Positions 11,500-21,566 of a stretch of 64,000 nucleotides of DNA are shown piece by piece (positions within the stretch are counted from its first letter, which is position 1; the number at the start of each line of letters is the position of its first letter). The notes under the pieces are model-generated. The model was not told the DNA's origin. It ran no database searches and saw only the letters and a list, made by a program, of their open reading frames with translations. The stretch is taken from NCBI GenBank assembly GCA_014529385.2, contig CM043968.1, positions 10,303,648-10,367,647 on the forward strand. Direction: 5' to 3'. Source of the DNA: Adiantum capillus-veneris (Eukaryota; Streptophyta; Polypodiopsida; Polypodiales; Pteridaceae). The translations under genes and the position numbers were made by a program.

Positions 11500-12411
11500 T
11501 CAGTTAGAATGTGATGTTATGTCGTACTCATCTGAAAATAGATTTGTTGACTTGCTAGGGGTATAGGTGGACCTTGGTACTTCTTCGAGGGCATATGTTG
11601 ATGTTTCTGGAAGTGTTGCCTTATCTACCTCCTCTGGCAGAATTCGTTTGTATTCTTGCCCATACCTGTCAACAAAAGTGATATCCTTCCCCATAACAAT
11701 TTCATAAGAGAACAAGTAAAGAACCTTGTCATTGCTTAATTCATTTGGGTAGGGTTCTTTGCATCGAAAATAAGAGACTACTCCCTCGCTCTCATGCTTG
11801 TAAATTCCCACATTCTCATTATAGGTAGAGACTTTGGTTGTTTTTTTATCATACATAAAAAGAGCTCCAAGTCGATCAATTTTTGGGGGCGGCTCTTGAG
11901 TTTCTGAGACCATTTTTCCTTTTGACACATTATCTCCATACCTGTTGTAATCCTCAGGGTTGCTAACTATCAGATAGTGGTTCCCCTTTTCATCTCGGAA
12001 TCTATCTCCATCATCATAGACTTGAATTATCTCCAGTCTCTGAGAAGGCCGTTCCTCTATACAAATACACTTACGTCCCCGATAGTCAGAATAAACTAGG
12101 GCTCCCCAAGAGTTTGTTCCTTCTAAGAAGATTATAGTGAACTTGGCATTGTTCAAAGGGTTTTGGGAGGTACTTCCTCCTAGCATTAGTCCTTCATCGG
12201 AGAAACCTACTGTCTGTTGACTACCCATCATGAAGAAGGACTTGTCTGATGAAGTGTCAATATCACTACCTTCCTCAATGATTGGGGCTAATGGATCTAG
12301 CCTTGCCTGAGTTACACTCTCCTCAGTGGATACTAAGCTTCCCTGATCACCTGCCACTTTTTGGTCTCTAGAAATGTGTCTTTCTGATCTTAAATACATC
12401 AAACTTAGCAA
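11500..12411 (-). CDS. Element A: N-terminal domain upstream of Gag
   Basis: A 303-codon frame starting at ATG 12411 and still open to 11500. It is acidic, with Tyr/Asp-rich strings such as YDDGDRFRDEKGNHY, KHESEGVVSYF and FVDRYGQEYKRI. B has a shorter relative at 40152-40484 (GHESEGLYRY, VVDKYGREYRVV). Extra N-terminal domains or ORFs are known in some plant Gypsy lineages, but I do not recognise this one. It is probably the start of the Gag-Pol polyprotein. Confidence 0.55.
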   Translation of the reverse strand: MLSLMYLRSERHISRDQKVAGDQGSLVSTEESVTQARLDPLAPIIEEGSDIDTSSDKSFFMMGSQQTVGFSDEGLMLGGSTSQNPLNNAKFTIIFLEGTNSWGALVYSDYRGRKCICIEERPSQRLEIIQVYDDGDRFRDEKGNHYLIVSNPEDYNRYGDNVSKGKMVSETQEPPPKIDRLGALFMYDKKTTKVSTYNENVGIYKHESEGVVSYFRCKEPYPNELSNDKVLYLFSYEIVMGKDITFVDRYGQEYKRILPEEVDKATLPETSTYALEEVPRSTYTPSKSTNLFSDEYDITSHSN

Positions 12412-12820
12412 TGCAATTTATCACAAATCCAACCACTCACCTGGCAAGGGATCAGTTTCCGCACAACTTCTTGCCTTGCTACTGAATATACCTGTACACA
12501 AACATTTAATTTCAGCAATCGAATCAAAGCATTTAACCGCTAGAGGTGGTCTCAGTAATGACTGGTATAACTGGAGGGTTAATCTCAACCACTATTGTAC
12601 TCTATACACTTCTGATGCTCATGATTAGGTCTGCTAATCTTGGACTGTACACCACCCAAGTGTTTGGTCAGTCTAGAGGTAAAGTCTTAATTCCGTCTTT
12701 GCTCCGTCAAAAGGTCAAACAAAGTCCAATTTTACTTCTAAAAGAAGTTCTAGAACCCTTAAGTCAATTAGAATCTCCCGGTATGTCCTCAGTTTAGTAT
12801 TGTCCAAAAAATGACCTTGT

Positions 12821-13554
12821 AGACATCCTACGCGTAGGATGTCTTTTTACTCTGTTTCAGCTAAAATTTGCAATGTAGCTTTCCTTTGATGTGTTGAGCT
12901 CACATTTGTTTTTACTTTTTGGTTTGGATACCTATAAGCTGGTCAACTGATCAGAAGCCTAATGTCCGTTCTGATGATTTCACCAGTCCAATCAACTCCA
13001 AATTGGACCAAACTTGACTAGGAGGTTTGTCTAAGGCTATATGAGAGCTTGGTATGTCTCAAATATGATTTTGGACTTTTCATCATGCATTAGACATACT
13101 ACGCGTAGGATGTCTTTTGCAACAGAATTTAACCCAACTTGGTCCACAACCCTTAATGTGCTGAGCTACCTGTGTGTTTAGATTTGTGTTTGAATGTCAA
13201 AAGACCCCAAACTTAGCTATTCTAGCCTTTCTTTCAGTCAAAGATGCTAAAGTCTGCTTAAACTCCAATTTTCTCACCCAATTGAGATGAAACCTTTCAC
13301 ATACACTCAATAAATCATGTAGATCATGCACATGAAGACATCCTATGGTTTTGATCTCAAAATTATGCCTTGGCACAATTTGGGTAGGATGTCTGGCAAT
13401 TCCTGTCTTTTGGCCACAACCTATCAAGATATGGTCAATCTTCCACTTTCCAGGTGAAAATAGGGTAAAACCTACCTTCTAAACACTCTAGTCAACTCAT
13501 ATTCTCCAAATTCCTGCCAGATCACCCTGTAGACATCCTACACGTAGGATGTCT
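12821..13554. repeat. Leader palindrome array, element A
   Basis: Three 24-bp palindromes lie upstream of the first A frame: 12821-12844 (perfect), 13092-13115 (one mismatch) and 13531-13554 (one mismatch). Each is AGACATCCTACG followed by its reverse complement. Half sites lie at 13336-13347 and 13384-13394. Spacing of 439 bp between the second and third matches 443 bp in B. Confidence 0.9.
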
Positions 13555-13689
13555 ACTGCCTTAAAATTTAATTTTTCTTTGTCAGTGGGCTTCCCTATGC
13601 TCTGCAGATCTCTCACCAATACTCACAGAAACTTTTGGACTTCAATTCAGCTTCTAAACACAATTTACCGTCTTTTATAGGCCACTCTC

Positions 13690-14323
13690 CCTAAGGTCCA
13701 TGACCCAAAACCCCACCCAAAAACACCCAGTGAAAAATCACGTAGGATGTCTGACAGGTTTTTGCAGGTCGTCGTTTCTCAAACCTAAGGTGCCTAATGT
13801 GTAGCTCTACTCAATACGAACGTGTGGATATGCTGAAATGCAAAAACAGACACCATATGCTTACCGAATCACCAGAAGTAGCTCGAGGGTCGATCTCGCG
13901 AAGCCAGGCCGTACACACACAATGTAGGTGTTGGCGCGTAGCTCTCTCTGGGGGCAACATGCTGCACTTCTCCGCACTCGATTTCGACCATCAGTGTGCA
14001 TGTAGCGTCAAGATAAACTCTCACTCTCTCTCGTACACAGAATACACTTCTCACAGACACTTGATAAAATGAACAAAGGGTTTTTTCATTAAGGTCAAAA
14101 TTTGGTATAAATACCTTCCACATACAATATCTCATGTTCCAAAGTAAAATCCTACTCAGTCTAATGGAAAAAATAATATACAAAATTGGAAACTCCTGCA
14201 AGCCCCAAGTATTTACAAATGAAATTACAGGTTTTCTTAATCAGAGAATGACTACATAGGCTTTATTTCTTTTTGCATTCCGCCAGTCTTCAGTTGAGTG
14301 TAGCCGCCAGTCTTCTGCTAACA
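13690..14323 (-). repeat. Element A right LTR (5' LTR), left edge unclear
   Basis: It aligns patchily with the right LTR of B (43100-43759): the CCCTAAG...CAAAACCC stretch, CACGTAGGA, ATGTGTAGCT, AAACAGACA, CGTAGCTCTC and the CTCACTCTCTCTC tract. On the minus strand it starts TGTTAGCAG at 14323. A TATA-like element is at 14111-14118. The duplicated CCGCCAGTCTTC (from 14280 and 14304) sits just inside the edge. No tRNA-Asp primer site was found to its left. Confidence 0.6.
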
Positions 14324-14428
14324 CATTGGATTTGTGTTATGTGTGTCGTTGAATTGGAGGCAAATTGGCAAGCGTGTGACTTGGATTTTCAAAGATTAAG
14401 GTTTACATTACACAAAAAAAAACCCGCA

Positions 14429-14887
14429 CATTGATTTATTCATGAAGAAGATGCAACCAAACTTAGGGATGAAGGAAAAATACTTCTATATTGGGACGAT
14501 GAAACCAGATGGAAAGGCCAAATCTACTCATATTATTTTCTACAAAATTGGATCACACCATATGATGGAAATCTTGCACCAAAGCACCTATGGATCGAGT
14601 GTCAAACAAATTGTTTCATGACAACAGACAAAGCCTATTACCCATATTTTATCTCTCAAAAATTCTCAGCCAATGAAGTCTCTTACATATTGCCGCCAAA
14701 ACCAAATGTAGAGGAGATAAACAAAACAATTGGAAAAGTTGGGAGTCAGGAAGTAAGTACATCTAACCCTATTTCACATGTCAATGACCATTCACAAGAG
14801 GTTAGAGCACAATCTAACATGAAAACGATGCCATTACTCACACACAATCAGCCAAATCATGTGTATGAGCACACATCCCCACCATAG
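14429..14887 (+). CDS. Orphan reading frame, unknown
   Basis: About 150 codons open to TAG at 14885, without an obvious start. ATG 14618 is the first internal one. Strings such as LLYWDDETRWKGQ and AYYPYFISQKFS look like real protein, and base composition supports coding. No domain recognised. It may be a transposon exon, or a fragment of the Copia relic that begins just downstream. The end is duplicated by a 140-bp tandem repeat. Confidence 0.35.
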
Positions 14888-15102
14888 GATGGCACAACAC
14901 AAAGCAAGTCAATGCAAAACCTGGTATAAATCAGACATCGCAACACACTACACAAGCACATAAAACGGTGCCATTACTCACACACAATCATCCAAAGCAT
15001 GTGCATGAGCACACATCCCCACCATAGGATGGCACAACACAAAGCAAGTCACTGCAAAACATGGTATAAATCAGACACCGCAACACACTACACAAGCACA
15101 TA
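14823..15102 (+). repeat. 140-bp tandem duplication
   Basis: Two direct copies (CCATTACTCACACACAATCA starts at 14831 and 14971) differ at only a few positions. The first overlaps the stop of the orphan frame. Confidence 0.9.
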
Positions 15103-15244
15103 ACATCGAACCAGAAAAGCTGCAACATGGGTTATCAGCTATGGGGATAGTGCAAAACCACAAGGATTTAGCTCAAACTCAAGAGCTAGATGACAAAAAA
15201 AAACCAATGATCTCACATATGGCATAGGACATATAATTCCATCT

Positions 15245-15446
15245 CTAGATAATGAGCACTTTTGGATGGGGGAAGTTAGATAGCTCTAGATAGATAGATA
15301 GATATTGAGCCCATCATTCTAGAGCTATCTATCTTTCCATTGCACACTAAGTAATATACTCTCTGTTGTGTGCCTTGAGCTTCCTTCATCTTCTCCAAGA
15401 TGCGTGTGTTTTCTTGCAACCCTAATTCCAAAAATTGGTATTAGAA
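15245..15446 (+). mobile_element. Copia-type LTR end with primer binding site
   Basis: The segment ends GCAACCCTAATTCCAAAAA and is followed by TTGGTATTAGAACAAG, which resembles the initiator tRNA-Met primer site TTGGTATCAGAGC. Bases 15310-15430 match, in reverse complement, 57757-57880 at roughly 85% by eye. A short inverted pair (AGATAGCTCTAGA / TCTAGAGCTATCT) and (GATA)n sit at 15278-15333. Confidence 0.55.
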
Positions 15447-16019
15447 CAAGTTGCATCCTCCCAGGCTTAGTCACCAGTATCTCTAGCACATGCCTACTCA
15501 CTTTCTCTGAGATTTTGCGAGCATTCGCAATTCAAAAAAAAAATTAGGCTCAGAATTTTGATTTGGGCCCATTTTGGCCTCCGTTTCCACTACAAGCAGT
15601 ATTGCATAGGCTTTTGTCATTTTGTGCAAAAATTCTATCAGTGTCGTTTTTTGCACATTAGGAAAGAAATGGACTCATTTTCGGGCCTTTTAGCTCTAGT
15701 GAGAGAATGCTCCTTAGCCAATAGGAACGAGGTTAACATTACGTTGAAAAAACCTTTTTTCTCATTCTGAAAATGTCCATGAAAACCATTTTGGTGAAAC
15801 TGTCACTAACATTAGAAAAGTAAGGCGCTTGATAAAGACATCTGGCACAAGCGTCGAACGCCTTTTTATGACCCGTTGTTGCTATCCTATAAAGTGAAGT
15901 ACTTGTACTTGTGTATCTCGCACAAGTATCAATCACCTTTTGATGAAGTATTCACAATTTAAATTCGAACAGATTGTACTTGATAGTGATTGATAGGTAC
16001 TGTTTAAGACTATGAAGGA

Positions 16020-16083
16020 GTCAAAACTAAGTGAATAGAGGCCCTTGAAGGGTCTCTAGGACCTCTATTCTCTTGGTTTTGAC
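16020..16083. repeat. Imperfect hairpin, 22-bp arms
   Basis: GTCAAAACTAAGTGAATAG... at 16020-16041 pairs with 16062-16083, with two mismatches over 22 bp and a loop of about 20 bp. Confidence 0.75.
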
Positions 16084-16989
16084 CTTATGAGGCCCTAGGA
16101 TTAAGATACAGCTATTTTTTAAGATAGAATAACCTCAAGTTCTCTTATGAACTCTTTTCTTCATTTTGCAGGTTCCATATTCCAAGCATAATTAATGTGG
16201 AGCATTAGCAACTTGTTCAAAATTTTTAAATATGCATGAAGGGTGCACACATACACATTTACCAGTGAAATGTGTAGAATAGAATTGCAATTTGGATCTT
16301 TCATGTTCTTGTTAGGTAGGGGGTACACTTTGATCACAACTAAGGATACCTTGAAACCATTTTTGTAGTGCTTTACTTATTGTTTGTGTGGTAGGCACAC
16401 GTTTTGCAAAATTGGCTCAAATTTTGCCACCCTTTCCCTTTCCCTTTCCACCCTTTGACGTGTCAGTCTTTAGATCCTGGCCTTCAATGATAGTTAAGAT
16501 TTTACTATGACAGCAATAAATACATGGAAAGAGGATCATTGCATTGCACACACTTTGGAATTTTTAAGTCTCCGGCCATATGCAATCTTTTTCCTTCTCA
16601 TTGTTGCCAAATGACATCAACAATTGGAGTGTGATTGAAATACCACTTGAGGGACTCATGTGTCTTGTGTAGGAGATAGAAAGCTATGATTGAACCCCAA
16701 AACATGTGTTTCCCTTCTTGTTGGGATTTGAATCAACATAGATACCCACCAAGGCTTTGTACATCAACGTAGTGCTTACCCTTTTGAGACGTTGACCTTT
16801 CACAACCTGGCACTCATTGAGCTTCATAACAAAGATACCTTAGAATCAAATATCCTATTGCTTGAGCATTGAAATTGATTCCCATCATGATGCATGCCAA
16901 ATGCCTCCAAGTTGAAATAAATTTTCCAATAGCGTGTAAATATTATAGAATACATGTCAAAAGTATGCATCTTTATCTATACTTGGTTT

Positions 16990-17395
16990 GATGGATACAT
17001 TTCTTTCATGCTCCACCACTTGAAGATAGCATGTTTATTGCTTGTCTCCTGCATTTTCCAATTTTAAAGCCAAGGAGGATGTGTATGAGGTAGTCAATTT
17101 GACACCACATATTACATACAGTGTGGTGAAGTTGAACATAGTTGTCCAACCGGTTCTGTTGTTCCTATTTTTGATGGCCTAATTTTTGTTTGAGCATTGT
17201 CATTTCTTCATTGAGCTACTTGGTCTTCTCATTGGCTTCCTTTTAGACTTGTTAAATGTCCTCAACATACTTCTCTTGCAGTGAAGAGTATGCAGCAAAG
17301 AGTTTATTTCTTGCTTTCATTTCATCAAAGACCATGGAATTCAATCTCTTGCAATTGCCAAATAGACCTCTCTTCTATCACCTACAAAACACAAT
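16990..17395 (-). pseudogene. Decayed coiled-coil protein frame
   Basis: Read on the minus strand, one frame gives MVFDEMKARNKLFAAYSSLQ and, after in-frame stops, NEEMTMLKQKLGHQ. This has Leu heptads typical of a coiled coil, then a Cys/Trp-containing stretch. At least three in-frame stops. Too short and degenerate to name; plant transposon or RNA-silencing coiled-coil proteins are possible sources. Confidence 0.3.
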
Positions 17396-17898
17396 TGCTC
17401 AGTGTTATTTTGAAATAGAATTGATACATTTGTTTGAGGATTTCTTGAGTAAATATGATCATCAACACACAAATTTATTTATTTACACCCATTGCTCCGT
17501 AGTTGATCTACAACATTGGGATTGGATATACCGACTTGCATTATTGCATAATCTTGCTCTAAATCAGCATTTAGACGATATTGATTTGGCTTTTTAATAA
17601 TTTCTTAAAATGGAGGGGTATTGAATGACATTTAGAGTGAGCTTGAATAAGCTACTTAAAGAGACAAGGTGTAATGGTGATTCGCAATACAAAAGCTACA
17701 ACCAAAGTATGTTGGTTATGGAGGGAAGAACCAAAGAGAATTCATAGATATGAGATTGGGATGAGGTTGTGGAGAGAAGAAAGAAGGGGATGTTGATTAG
17801 ACTCCTTTGAGTTTGAATGGTTGTTTATGGTTGTACTAGGGAGAGAAATGTTATTGAACACATGTAGAATAGAGTATCCCATTGTTCTAAGCTAGAGG

Positions 17899-17899
<1 letters not shown>

Positions 17900-17931
<32 letters not shown>
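17900..17931. repeat. (GA)n microsatellite
   Basis: Uninterrupted GA tract of about 32 bp. Confidence 0.95.
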
Positions 17932-17933
<2 letters not shown>

Positions 17934-18332
17934 AAGGAAGAGAAAGTGGAAGAGAGTGAGTAGATTTTCAACCTTAGGAGATCTCCACTTTTTTTAAGAT
18001 CTAAGCAGCAAAGAATAGCTAATGCTTTGACATAGACAATACACGTCCTGAGTTTGAGCTTACAACAATCCTCATTAGGTAGGTTCTACATAGAAGTTGT
18101 GATAGAGTTTTGTTGAGCACCTTCCCTTTGTCCTACAATGACAACAAAGCCTAATACACTACAACTCTACCAATTTTTCCCAAGTTGTGCTAATTATGGC
18201 ACACACTCTCTTCCATTTCTCTTTCCATGTGTGATTCGGCTGACTACTTTCACCAAAGTCAAGAACATAAGCCGAAATGGATTAATTTCACTCAAAAATC
18301 TACAGTGGTAGCTTGCAAAAGCTCTCTTACAA

Positions 18333-18335
<3 letters not shown>

Positions 18336-18369
<34 letters not shown>
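18336..18369. repeat. (CT)n microsatellite followed by (CA)n
   Basis: A 34-bp CT tract runs into an interrupted CA tract to about 18390. Confidence 0.95.
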
Positions 18370-18376
<7 letters not shown>

Positions 18377-19813
18377 TGCACACACACACATGTGTATGCG
18401 TGAGACTTCACCTTGTTGTGAATGAAAAAGGGGAGGTTATTTACTTTAAAATGCACATTTTTTGATTCATTACAAAGACAAGATTGAGCCATGAAAAAGA
18501 GGCTTTTAAGTTTTCATTGGTTGAATGATGTGATAATTGTTGATTAGAGAGGTGTTTGTAAAAGCAATGATGGAAATTCGATCAACAATAGGATATTGAA
18601 ATTTACACCATTATTCAAATGTATACTTTTTGTTTTGCCTAGGCTACAGTTAGACAATTTTGCTTCTCCATGATGATTGGAAATTTAGAGGGCTATGGAA
18701 GTGAGGATAATGTGTGCATGCCTGTTATAACTACCAAATAGTTACACAATCTCTTTCCCCCAGCTTGCTTAGAGGGATCCCCCATAGGCACCCTAAAGGT
18801 GGTTTTGAAGGGCCCTCTAAACATTTTTTGGACACCCATAGACCAGTAAAGGTTGTGGAAAAAATTACCCTTTGCCATTTGAATGGTAATTGCTATTTTT
18901 TCAAGGGGGTTGCTTCTTCTACTCCCCACATCATAGAAAGGCCTTTAGCAACTCGCCCAATGATTTTGGCATGATTGAAGACAGGTACTCTATAAAAATT
19001 TAGCATAATGTGCATGGTTTTTTCATTCAGTTCTTGAAATTATCATTAGGAAGATAATGGGGTCTAGGAGGATCGCTTTATTTGGCAGTTTAAGAGAGTC
19101 AAACCTCTAGTATTAAGAAAGCAATGAAAGGACAACTTTTGAATTCAAACAGGTAAAATGGTTACTTTATTTGAATTCAAATTTCCTCCCAAAAATGGAA
19201 TTTGAAATCTAGTGGGTAAAACCATATCATGTAACATATCTACAGAAAGAGCTCGATGTGTAGATTACAAATCTATAATCTCCACTCAAATTGGAGATCG
19301 TATGTAGGAGTTACTTGGTGTTTTGAAAAAGGTCATCAATGTTGCCATAAATATTTTTGCAGAGTCGTCCCTTGTGATCCCTCCAAAGATAATTTTTATG
19401 CCACATGCTACTCTATTTAAAATGTCAAAGTATAGGATTGATTAATTGAGATGAAAAAACTGAGTTTAGTACAACTGTTCCTAGATATCCAAAGTATAGA
19501 GATCATTATCATAAAAAACCTATGTAAGATCCTTGGTTTTTATGCCAAAGAAATCATTGCTTCAACCATAGAGTTTAGCCACGCCCTTGCTATATTTAAT
19601 TGATCATAAGTATAAACTTAAAAACCAAGCCCGGAGACGGAGCCTTAATTTTCTCAATTAGTCTCAAGGCATAGAAAACTTTAGACTAAGTAAAATAACT
19701 GAGCGAAAAAAATATAAGCGCGCGTGAAGCCACCCCTCATGCGGAAGACAATCCTTCATTGCTACCAATCATCAGAGACAGCAAAAAAGAATGCAACAAT
19801 AGTCTAAACAATT

Positions 19814-19993
19814 CTCAGGACTATATACACATGTGCATTTAAGAAGCTCGTTCATGGGATCGACGGCGCGGAATTGGGGCACGGTCGGCGAGATAATTTG
19901 GATCGTCCGCGTGGCAGGGGCGTGCTCGGGGTAGGAGGTAAACCCGGGCAACGAATGGTGGGACGACGTGGCGTCGGGCGGGTGATGTGGCCA
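19814..19993 (+). repeat. Transposon E left terminal inverted repeat
   Basis: Starts CTCAGGACTATATACACATG and ends GGGTGATGTGGCCA. GC-rich inner part. It includes TAAACCCGGGCAAC at 19939-19952, a motif repeated through E. Confidence 0.85.
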
Positions 19994-20304
19994 TCGACGA
20001 CGAGGTGCCATGTGGATAAAGGGGCAGGTGGGTGGCCAGGGCATCTTTCCGTGCGCGGACAATGATTTTCAGTTAGGGCGCCGAAAGGAATTGCGGCATG
20101 CAAGGCGGGGTGGCGGGGCAGTTTCATATTTGAGTTGGGGAAGGTCGTGCAACAGAGCAAGTGTAGGGGTGGGGGTAAACCCGGGCTTCTGAACAGGGGG
20201 GCACAGGCGGGTGTTTTGTGTTGACGAAGATGCACGCCTCTGCCAGTAGAGGGGCAGCGGTTGGGGAGCCTTAGGGGTGGGATCTGAATGGGTTTCTTTT
20301 GCAG

Positions 20305-20611
20305 CTACAAGGCAGCGGTTGGGGAGCTTGATGGTGCTTGGAACGAGTTCGAGGGGGGGGCAGTGCCTTCGGATGGAAACTCAAGTGATATGGATGACGT
20401 GGAAGAGTTCTTTGAAGAGCATCAAAGTGGGTGTTTGGATGCATTTGCTTTTGCATCAACTAGGTACTTTGCGTTAGATAGACAAACATACGGGCTTATG
20501 ATAGCATCTATCGAAAGTGGCCAAACGATTACCATAAGTGCTCTCAAAGCCCATGACAAGCGAGGTGTGCTAGACTTGAAAAAATGGGCAAAAATGAGGG
20601 ATTCACTCCAC
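20305..20611 (+). pseudogene. Transposon E left gene, part 1 (integrase-like transposase candidate)
   Basis: The exon likely begins after the splice acceptor TTTCTTTTGCAG (20293-20304). It encodes an acidic stretch (SSDMDDVEEFFEEHQSG) and then a region with DLKKWAKMRDSLH just before element B. Across B the frame resumes at 43765. I infer this from the target duplication (TCCAC at 20607-20611, TGCAC at 43760-43764) and from continuity of the zinc-binding segment. Upstream GC-rich sequence may hold exon 1, which I cannot define. Confidence 0.5.
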
Positions 20612-21554
20612 TATTGCGGGAGCGACTCACACACCCATGAAGTGCATGCAAACACTACCTAGATCAACATAATGTCAATCGAGGACACAAATGACACGAT
20701 AGGCACACGAAGGAAATCTCTTTAGCTTGTCAAACTGAGACCATCCTACACGTACAACACTTTGGAAGGCCAACTAAACCACAATCAAGAACCTCACTGC
20801 TCTCAACTACACCGCCTAGCCACATACACACATACGGAATGTAACTCACCTAATCATGCCAGATTTGTATGAATATTAAGGAACACCATCCCCTCACTCC
20901 CTAAGCTTCTACACTCAAAACCCTCACTCTAAACCCATCTACGGAAAACGTGTAGGATGACAAAGCAGAATTTTGAAAGTGCCCGAAACTGAAATTTATG
21001 AGTACCTATGTGTAGCTTATGTCACCACAATTCTATAGACTACTAGTACCCAGAAAACAAACATTGTTTGATACACTTACGGCCACAAATAGCTTGTAGA
21101 TGCGTCGGCGTGTGCGCTTCGTCTTGCGTGAAATGCTTGGCGTTGTCGCATAGCTCTCCTCGAGCCTACAACAATGGTGCAGTCGAATCTCCAATGTGTG
21201 GAGTGAGCCAGGCGTAGCAAGAGGATAAAGCTCACGCTCACTCTCTTTCTCTCTCACACACAGTAGACTAAAGCGCTAAAGTTTTGATTATGAAAAAGTC
21301 CTCCTTTACAAAATGACCTAGGTACCTTATACACTAAGGCTACCTTAGGTTTAACCAAAAATGGGGTTGAAAGGGTCAAATGGCTTTGTATTTACAATCT
21401 GGAAGTGCCATTGCACCCCGGCTTCTGAAACTAGAATAACTACTCATTACAAATGACGTTTATAGTCATAATCCGTACCATTTCATAACCCGCAAAAGAT
21501 AAGACTTTGGTACGAAACTTGAGTTATGTTGTGTTGTTGACCCAGCGGTCAACA
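20612..21554 (-). repeat. Element B left LTR (3' LTR)
   Basis: 943 bp. The outer edge is TATTGCGGG where the right LTR has TGTTGCGGG. The inner edge (21535-21554) is a hairpin, TGTTGACC-4 bp-GGTCAACA. The LTR includes a (CT)n stretch at 21238-21254. Confidence 0.9.
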
Positions 21555-21566
21555 CTCCCCCCTTCC
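21555..21566 (-). promoter_or_regulatory. Element B polypurine tract
   Basis: On the minus strand GGAAGGGGGGAG lies immediately before the LTR start TGTTGACC. It primes plus-strand DNA synthesis in LTR elements. Confidence 0.85.

Larger units (their letters stand above)
1..14323 (-). mobile_element. Gypsy LTR retrotransposon A (old, left end outside window)
   Basis: Read on the minus strand, the region gives in order an N-terminal domain, Gag, zinc knuckles, protease, RT, RNase H, integrase, a second retropepsin-like segment and WxPK repeats. Leader palindromes and an LTR lie on the right. Every domain is broken by stops or frameshifts, so this is a dead copy. The right LTR ends at 14323 (TGTTAGCAG on the minus strand). 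The left LTR must lie beyond base 1: in relative B the matching 3' region is about 1.5 kb long before the LTR. No primer binding site was found beside the right LTR, so that junction seems deleted. A solo LTR (1305-2819) splits the 3' end. Confidence 0.85.
15447..19813. other. Non-coding or heavily decayed interval
   Basis: No intact gene. Part just after 15447 may be decayed internal sequence of the Copia relic. Contents I can support are a hairpin (16020-16083), a decayed coiled-coil frame (about 16990-17395) and GA/CT microsatellites (17900-17931, 18336-18369). The rest shows only short random-looking frames. Confidence 0.5.

Noticed and set aside
12374-12797. Plus-strand frames upstream of element A gag
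   Set aside because: They lie in the leader of A, antisense to transcription, and have no homologue at the same place in B.
17256-17597. Plus-strand 113-codon frame
   Set aside because: The opposite strand shows the more coherent (though decayed) coiled-coil frame; this one looks like its shadow.
18159-18170. CACTACAA string as a CACTA element end
   Set aside because: No inverted partner or subterminal repeats found nearby; single short match.
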